Below, piece by piece: positions 37,601 to 46,600 of a stretch of DNA of 64,000 nucleotides. How positions within the stretch are numbered: position 1 is the stretch's first letter; every line of letters starts with the position of its first letter. The position numbers and the translations under genes are program-made. This stretch comes from Diphasiastrum complanatum (taxonomy: Eukaryota > Streptophyta > Lycopodiopsida > Lycopodiales > Lycopodiaceae), in assembly GCA_029204225.1 (NCBI GenBank), contig CM055110.1:44520749-44584748 (forward strand), read 5' to 3'. The notes below the pieces were generated by a model, which worked only from the letters and a program-made list of their open reading frames with translations, did no database searches and was not told the origin of the DNA.

Positions 37601-40600
37601 TGGCCTACTTTAACAATAAACTATCAATAATGTAGAACTCATAACATAGATAAATGAGCTGATTCTTTTCTCTGGAACTTGGATCCAACAAGTGGTTGAA
37701 ATTCTGTAATCTTAGGTGCCTTCCCATTTAGTTGGATCGAGTAAGCTTGTAACGTTGACCGTTTACACTCCAACGTCTTTCTGGTTTGCAGTGTATCTCT
37801 ATCTGTAATTGACCAGATAAATATAGCTCTAGCCTCTATGCAATGTTATTTTTGCCTCTTTCGAGTTTATCGATACGTTCTTTTGATGCGTTCATTGATG
37901 ATTTCCGAGTTCATTTAACACTAACTAAACTATCCAAAAAAAAAAGATGCTCCAGAATGTTTTTTCATTCATCAATGATGATAAACTTGATTCGTATCCT
38001 CAAGAAGTCGCTTAATATCAGGCTCTTGTATGATAGCCATGACTGATACAAACTTAGTTAGAAAACATTCTCGGTATGTTTAAAGATCAGTCCTTCAATG
38101 ATTTTTCTTCTTTCAGATCTGAATTTTCTTTCTCTAGGGCTCTAACTCAACCAATCATACCTATAAATTGCTCAACTTGCTCCAATTGTGAGCAAAAGTA
38201 CACAATCAAATGTTTGATGGACTCTGCAACATATCCTAAACTTAGAAGGGATGAGTAGGTGCAACTTGGGCTATATGGTAATGTGCCAATGAGATGGTAC
38301 CTGTGATCCTGCTAGAGCTTCATAGTAACGATGTGTATATATAATATGACAAGTTAGACATGGTCAAGGTAACACCATTGAGATTTCAAAAAACATGAGC
38401 TGTCTGAGCATGGAACAACCTTTAAGATTTGAAGCTTGGGTAATGGTTAGACATGTTTACATGGCCTCCCTCTAATTCATAAGAACTCAAACTCATAGTA
38501 TCCACAAGATCAAGTTTCAAACCCTGATCACATTACCAAAATGAATTACATATTAAGGACGATCATAACCACACCCCACCCTTGCCCCCCAAAATTGTCT
38601 AACCTGAAGAATCACCCAACCATTCAGAACTGACATTAGCAAAAACAACACTTGCTAATCACTGCACAACTCTAGTTTTGTGTCCACAAAATGCACACAA
38701 ACACAAAATTCAGGAATGAGCATTGACAAAGAGCAGAATTTTACTTCAAGTTTATGTGTTGAGCAATTGCGAAGCCAATCCAGTTGTTTCGATGATTTGG
38801 CTTCAAAGTTAGAAGTTGCCGTCGAGTTTCCACAAAACCTACCAAATCTCGCATTTGTGCCTGAAACAAAGAAGAGTTACTTACATTTTCTGCCTAAACT
38901 ATGATCCTCTTCTATATAATCATGCAATTAAGAAAAAGCTTCCCTTCAAAGATCATGTGATATAAGAATATAGGTAGTCAAATAAATATTTGGTGATTGA
39001 GATTGCAGGACACATTAGAAAAATGGGACGTGCTCAAAAAAATACAAAATTTCGTGCAGTCGCAATTGTTCAAGTAAGAACACGGTGAGCTTGAAGATCG
39101 CTGAATGTACTTTTGAAACTCTACAGTTTGCTGCCTTAGCCTCTTCAATCCAAAAATGCAAACTCAGTTTTGATGATCTATCAGAGAATCAGGAAGCTAT
39201 TTCTTGTAATCTAAGGTTGAAAACCTCCAATAGAGCAGTGACAGCTAGTAGATATATGAAGATGGCGAATTTCAAGATCTGAAAGAAAGCAAAACGCCAC
39301 AGGAGGAAATGATAATTTAAGTATGACTGGGAGCACCCATGAAAATTTCAATTCAATGGTCATAGGACCTAGCAGACCTAAAATATGTTACACAGAAATA
39401 CCAAACCAGTAAGATGTTACTTTACACTCTGGAATCATGAAGTCAAAAGAAAAATGACTAGCCACTGTACAAACTCAGCCTCTCTAAGTTCTTTTGCAGT
39501 AAAAAGGTCTTCATAGGCCCACAATGAAAAAGTCGAAACTTGCAATTCTGAAGCTTTTTGATATCCAAAATTGGAAAACAGACATCAACAAAACAACTAC
39601 AGATCTCAGGAGATAACACTGCCAATGTAACTCTTAGGGACACAACATTTTAATAGCTGAGATCCCAGTTCTCAGCTATGATTGTGACCACACACGAAAC
39701 AAATTACATAAAAGAATTGTAAAAAACACACCACTTGAAAAGATTGACTCTCCTAACGGCCATAATACATTTGGAAAGTATGGAAAGTCTCCCGCTCCAA
39801 GATTTCTTAATTACTCATAGCTAGACTTCTATATGCAACATGAGATTATGCCATTTACCAAGTAAGGGAACTCAACTGGCAAAAGGAAAAAATAGCCTGA
39901 AGAAGGGATAGATCACAAAGATTTTGACTATTATACCATTTACCCAGTAAGGGACCTGAATTGAAAGAGGAATAAATAACCTGAAGAAGGGATAAATCGC
40001 GAAGAATTTGAATATTCTCTGGATCGATCCTAAGCGCATTTCGGTAGCACTTGATAGCTTCCCGATATTCGCGATCAGAACGATAAAGCAGCCCATAGAC
40101 ATGCCAACATACATGGCTCTTCAAATCATTCTGCAAAAAAGATTCAATCATAGCTCTCAACCATGAGGCAATGCTGAATCTAACCTTAAATCAAAACTAA
40201 CCAAAACAAGAAGTGAAACATGTTAAGTCACCAGGAATTCTCAAATCGTCCACTTTATGATGTGTTAACATTGACAAGACGCACTTGACAAACACTGAAA
40301 CTCCAAGCTTATCAAAAAGTATGTTGAGCTATAAATAAGCTACTTACAGTAGACTCTGATGTAGAGAATCAAACTTAAAAAGATTTCCTATAATGTTTCG
40401 CATACCTTGAGACCTTTTCTTACAAGGTCATAGGCCTCTGTTTTCCGATCCATGCAATTCAGAGTCAAACCCTTCATTGCTAACGTCTCTGCAACAAATA
40501 GTTTTTAGTAAATGAAAAACAAACTGATTATATCAAAATAGACAAATAATCTACACGGTTTACACTCACAAAAACTGTTTTATGCTTTACGCATAGACAC

Positions 40601-43600
40601 AAAACTGCACATTCATGTGCACCCATGTTAACCTAGGCTTCACACTTATCACGGAGCTCTGGTCTATGTTCTTCCGTTCCTAGTTGGAGAAGTAAATCAG
40701 CTAGCTAGAAAAATTGTATAGAGGCAGGATGAACAATGAAAGATAATGTGACCTAATAACTGCTTCTGAAGTGTGTCAGATAATGGTTTTCTTAAACTTG
40801 ACGACCGTACTATCAAACTGTACAATTCCTTCACATCAAATTTTTGTCTAACTTCTGAACTAATGAATGATAACACATAAACTGAAAACGAAAAATCTAT
40901 AAATACCTCCATGATCAGGGTATTTTTTCAAAATTGCATCTGCTGCCTTGAGTCCCTTTTTATACTGCTTGGTTTCATATGATTTCTGCAAACCAGACAG
41001 ATTTTTCGGCTCAGATGAACATGCAATGCTTAAATGAGTAGCCAAATTGAACACCATATGGCAAGACAGAACATATATACCCAGTCAATTTACATGCAAG
41101 TGATGTCAAAAATGATTTGCATCAAAATTGCAAGCAGCCTTGTGCATTCCATTGTTGAGAAGGTCAATAACATAATGGCATTCCTTATCTTCTAGTAAAA
41201 AAGGTTCATAAGAAAGTTATCAGATTTATATTGCTTCTAGCCCCTCTCTTTTCACAAAAAAGGCTATTAATCTAAGAGACCAGATGTGGAATGCGAAGTT
41301 GCCAAAAAGAACACTATTATTGGAATTTATGGAAAGAATATAAGCCACCAAAGAAAACTAGGTCTACATGTAAACACGAGACCATCAAACTTCACTTATT
41401 ATTATTCTTCTACACGTAATTACAAAGTCACCAAATGCAACTTCATTGACTTTCCACCAAGCCCTCAATTTTCATCATGTTCGTGAACATTTTTGGGCTG
41501 TAACATAGAGAACTTTGTGGACCTTAAAGTTATGGGTATGGGGATGGTAGGAATTGTATAAAGAGTGGATGTGTATAAAGAGAAAGAAAGAAAGAAACAA
41601 AGCTTTATTAATGTCTTTTCCGTGCCCATATTAGACAAAAAGTACATATCAAGTGTGTGGAGCAAAGAGCGTGTAAAACGTCTCCGATAACGATAAGAAA
41701 ATATGAGATGTAACTAGTAAAACAACTAATCAATAGCTACCAACATTTAACTGCTAGTAATTGCAAATGACAAATGTAACTATGATGGTGGTGATGGTGT
41801 GCGTGATGTGCCGCCATCATAGAATCATGTAACTATGATGGTGGTGATGGTGTGCGTGATGTGCCCATCATAGAATCATCAATCAAATCAAATCAAATCT
41901 TGCTAAAACATGATGTAATGGAGACTGCAGCTGGGGGTAATGTGTGTTGATGACATCGTCTAGGAGGTCGTCTGTGAAGTGTGTGTCTCCTCATGTCAAT
42001 GATTCCACAAGCAATCCGAAGGGTATGTCGTCTCACATCTCCATGTCGGGAGTTGTCATCAAAATCACTATCCTCTGAGTCTGGGTCAAGACGTGACCTC
42101 CTGCGGGGAAGAAGGATGTGATCTGGAGCTGTGCGTCAGAGTGACTAGACTGAACTGGTTGACATAAATCCTATCGCAGAAATAGCATCTCCTTGATCGT
42201 GAGTGTGACACAACGTGGATCCTCATATGCTATAGTCACCCGTAGAGTGACTGGTGCATCTCGAAAAAGATAGCAATATCTCCCTCTGATCTCATAGTAA
42301 GCTGGACATCCGAATACAAAATGTTCCTTAGACTCTATCTCGGATAGTGAGCACATCAGGCAAATCCGCTCCTCTCGTGGGGTGCTCTGAAAACGCACTG
42401 TCTCAATCTAATGTGAAGAGAACTTGAACTTGTAGGAAATCATAAGCCAAAAAGCAAAGCATTCAACATATGGAGCTCAAACACACATGAAGGAGGAGAT
42501 GGTTGGTCGCCCTCCTTAGAAACTCTTGGCACTCCAAGAAGAATGGCTCTATGCCTACATACACAAATAGTCAAGAAGATACATGAATATATAGGTAGGA
42601 CCCAAGTGTCAAATACCTAACTTCTTCTACAAGCAACAGTAAGTCTAACCTAACTTCACCAACAAGCTACTTAATAAAAAACCAGTAAACCCCTACTAAG
42701 TTTGGGTCTTTTTATTAACAAGGCCTATGGACCCACGAGTTTCTACATAGGGGCCCAAGTCTAACTTAAAGTGGCCTAAATGAAATAACCAATGGTTACA
42801 CAAATCTCGACCTTTTGGGTCAAAGTAACCTAGAGGTTTTTTATTAACATAGCATATCCAAACAAATATGTACAATATCATCCAATTAAGGACAATATGA
42901 GAGATCAAAAATCTCCAACATGGAGTAGCTCTCGAACCAAAAGAGAGACAATGCAACCTGTTGCCCAAACTTCATGCCACCAAACACTTCGAGTTATGAG
43001 CACTCCGAAGTAGCCAAAAAAAGATCTCTACACAAGTGGAGCACCAACAATCCGAATCTCCACCCCAATCATGATCAACATAGAAGAGAAAGAGAATACG
43101 TAATGATGAAGTATCAAATACAATAACGGGTAGATGCATACTCCCTCCATGGTGGGCAGCCAAGGCACTCAACAAGTCGACCATCGGACTTGTCTTCAAA
43201 CTTAGATACCCACTTGATTCCAAAAGTTTTCTTACCATGAGGAAAATCAACAAGATCCAAGATCTTGTTCTTAAAAAGAGAGTCGTACTCTTTTTGCACT
43301 GCGTCCTCCCAAACCTTATTTCCATTGACCTGCTCACATAAAATAGGCATTGCTACAACATCATCATGAGAATTTAGAAATAAGTGTAGAATTTGAAAAA
43401 TCAACATGAGGTACTGATTTTAAAGAGGCGTGTGTCTTCCCTTCATAGTAACACTCTACTTTGCTGTCCCGCAAAGTTTCCAACAGCCGCCTTGGGGCTG
43501 TTATGGGCTGTCCAACAGCCTTACCTTTCGCCTAACCTCTTCTACAAGCAACATTAGGTCTAACCTAACTTCACCAACAAGCTACTTAATAAAAACTAGC

Positions 43601-46600
43601 AAACCCCTACTTCTAAGTTTGGGTCTTTTATTGACAAGGCCTATGGACCCACGGGTTTCTACATGGGGGGCCAAGTCTAACTTAAAGTGGCCTAAATGAA
43701 TAACCAATGGTTACACAAATCTCGACCTTTTGGGTCAAAGTAACCTAGAGGTTTTTTATTACCATAGCATATCCATTAACATATTCTAAAAGAACTGACC
43801 CCATATGAACTTCAAACCATGTGATAATCCTGAGTCTAAATAACGTGGTAGAACTGGGAACCCTACTGTATCCAACTCCAAGAAGTGAGTCTGATAATAG
43901 TCAGGTTTGACCCCTAGGTGGCTCGGCTCAAATATGCTCTGTACAAGAACCATTTGATGTAGTCGTGGATGCCTAGTGGAAGGTCCATGATAGAAATGCC
44001 CAATGTGTCAAGTAAACAAGAGGCCTGAGAAAACCATGATAGATGAAAGCCTTGACTATGAAAATGTTGAGATGAACTAAGTGTTGCCTGTGTATATCAT
44101 TGCTCATCCAATGGAAATAATCGAACTCTCTAAATGTATGTGATAAGTTGAAAGATGGGAGCAAGCTGAATGGGTGGAACTGCAAACTCAGCCAGAATGA
44201 TCTGATGTGGAACGGAGGGCTTAGCCCGTATCATATGTGATAACATAAGGATCTGCAGGCGCGAGATACTGGCCCAATCTGATGAAGAGAGACCTGTACA
44301 CCATGCCTCTGCTGCATATAGTGTGGCTAGATGGTAGGGGTAACAAGAGTATCAAAAAGCTGACACTTACTCGGGGCATCTCAAATGAATCTCCGAAACA
44401 TAACTTCTCTAGCTGTATAAGGGAAGAATGTCCTTTCCCAAGCCTAGTTGTAGCAGTCTGTCTCATAGAAAATATAGGACTAGTAAAGAGGACACCTAAG
44501 TAAGTGTAGGATAATACAACCTATAGTGGTTGTCTGTCAAAGATAAGCTCCTGTCATTGCATGAATGACCTGGATGTATTGAAGACCATAATCTTGGTCT
44601 TCGAAATGTTAACCCTCAAACCTCACAAAAAGCATGAAGATTGTCTAGCTGTCTTTGTAAGCCCTCTCTAGTCATAGAAACTAGAGCCACATCATCCGCA
44701 TAAAGAATCATGGCAGTCAAAATGTCACCAAGCCTACAATGTGTGCCACCGCACTGCTCAATGACTCTCTCCAGCTCATCTATATACAATCCAAAGACTG
44801 TGGGGGAGAGGGAGCAACCCTACTTCACCCCAATGGTGCTCCGTATCTGATCTGAGATGTCGATATCACTGCGAAAGCAACCCAAGACTCGCTCATAAAG
44901 TACCATCACTACCAAGAGGGTATCAGTGGAGAAGCCGAGGTCTCGTAACCTCTGGATGAGAAGAGAACGTGGGATAGATTCAAAGGCCTTCATGAAGTCC
45001 ACAAAACAGCAGTAAACCCTCTGTCTCCTATATCTAGCCTCCTCAATGATAGCTCGAAGAGTGAAGATGTGGCCTGTAGTGGAATAGTGAGCTCAAAAGT
45101 CTGCTTGGCCCATAGCATGTAATCTCCTGATCTCTGCCTCAGAACTTATCGCTGACTGTAGAATAGTGCCATACAGCTTTGCAATAATACCAATCATGAT
45201 GTTACGGTAGTTACCAGGGTTCATGGGGTCACCATTTTTGTGAATGGGGTGGATAATGTTAGTGCACCAGGAAGATGGGAAAGCAGAGACAACAACACGA
45301 TTTAGTAAAGTGGCTAAGATGGGAGAGAGTGGAACATCACCTGGATCAACAATTTAGATTCAAGGTCCTCAATATCTCTGGTACGATGAGTTTTTAGTCT
45401 TTTAACAGTTGCGTGGATCATGTCGGGAGTGAAGAAGGTGAATTCATTTGGACGTGGGGAAATAGATATTGGTGAATCAGTAGGTATAGTCTATAGTGAG
45501 GTGGCATATGTGGTCCATGCCTGTAAGTCATGGGGAGGAGGAGCACGAGGAATGAACGCGTGCCAAAAGGCACCAGTAGAAGAACTATGTAGGGCGTCGA
45601 TAAGACGTCTCCCTTCTCATTCTTCAAAGGCACACTTTTTGCGACGAAGTGTATGATGGAGATCTCTACGAGCAAGGCGAAGAGCAAGCGGTTCATATAG
45701 ACATGCATGGGCAACACAAAGGTGTAAAGAGTGACACCCATCATCAACCAAGGAGGCCAAATGGGACGAGAAGAGTTGGAAGGACGCCGATAGGGCTTCG
45801 ATGGGAAGGATAATGAAGCAATAGTATGAAGTGAGGTGGTGAGAAAGAAAGTCAGCTTGTGTTTCCAGTGGGCTATCATGGGGAAATTGGTGTAATAAGC
45901 AAATAAGTGTCACTTGGTACGTCTCGACACAGGTATGAGTGAAAGTAAACTCGACCTGTCTTGGAGCGGTTCTGGCGTTGAAGTTACCAGTGAGAAGAAC
46001 ATGCCCCCGATTAGCAAATCTAATAATATATGTAGAAAGATGAGAGAGAGAGAGAGATGCTATGTCTCTTGGGTACCAAAGAGTATATAAGAGTATGATT
46101 CGTAACAATCGAAGCGCAAAAAACCAATTTTGTGCATGTAATTGATTTTCATTTTAAAACCCGTCAATTATCAATAATCCTCCCAAGATTGATATCCTAT
46201 GGATATACTTTTTTTAAGCATATTGTTAAAATCCAAATGTGTCTGAAAATCAAAGGCCCAATTATCAATCTTAACTATACTAATATTCTAAGGATAGAGG
46301 TATTTCAAGGATCCAGTAGAAGAGCTTTGATATTATGATTTTCTTGAACAAGTTTGAAGGGCGCTCGAACCACAATTTTCTTTTTGGTTAGGGCTTGTTT
46401 GGGTCCCCATATTTGCATGGAAACCCTTTGACCTCTTCTACAGCCTTAGGGGACCAAAAAACAAGGGTCAAGGATTTCCAGGTTTCAAATGTGTTTGAAA
46501 CATCTATGTGTCAAATAAGTTCGAAAAAACATTCAAACAAGTTAACGTAATCATTGTCTTTCCATGACACAATGACTCAAGAATGTCCTAGTGGTTGTTG

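Noticed and set aside
42171-42398. A host zinc-finger gene
   Set aside because: The CX2C...HX4-5C block with EHFVFGCP is the C-terminal block of LINE ORF2, and endonuclease and RT parts lie upstream on the same strand.
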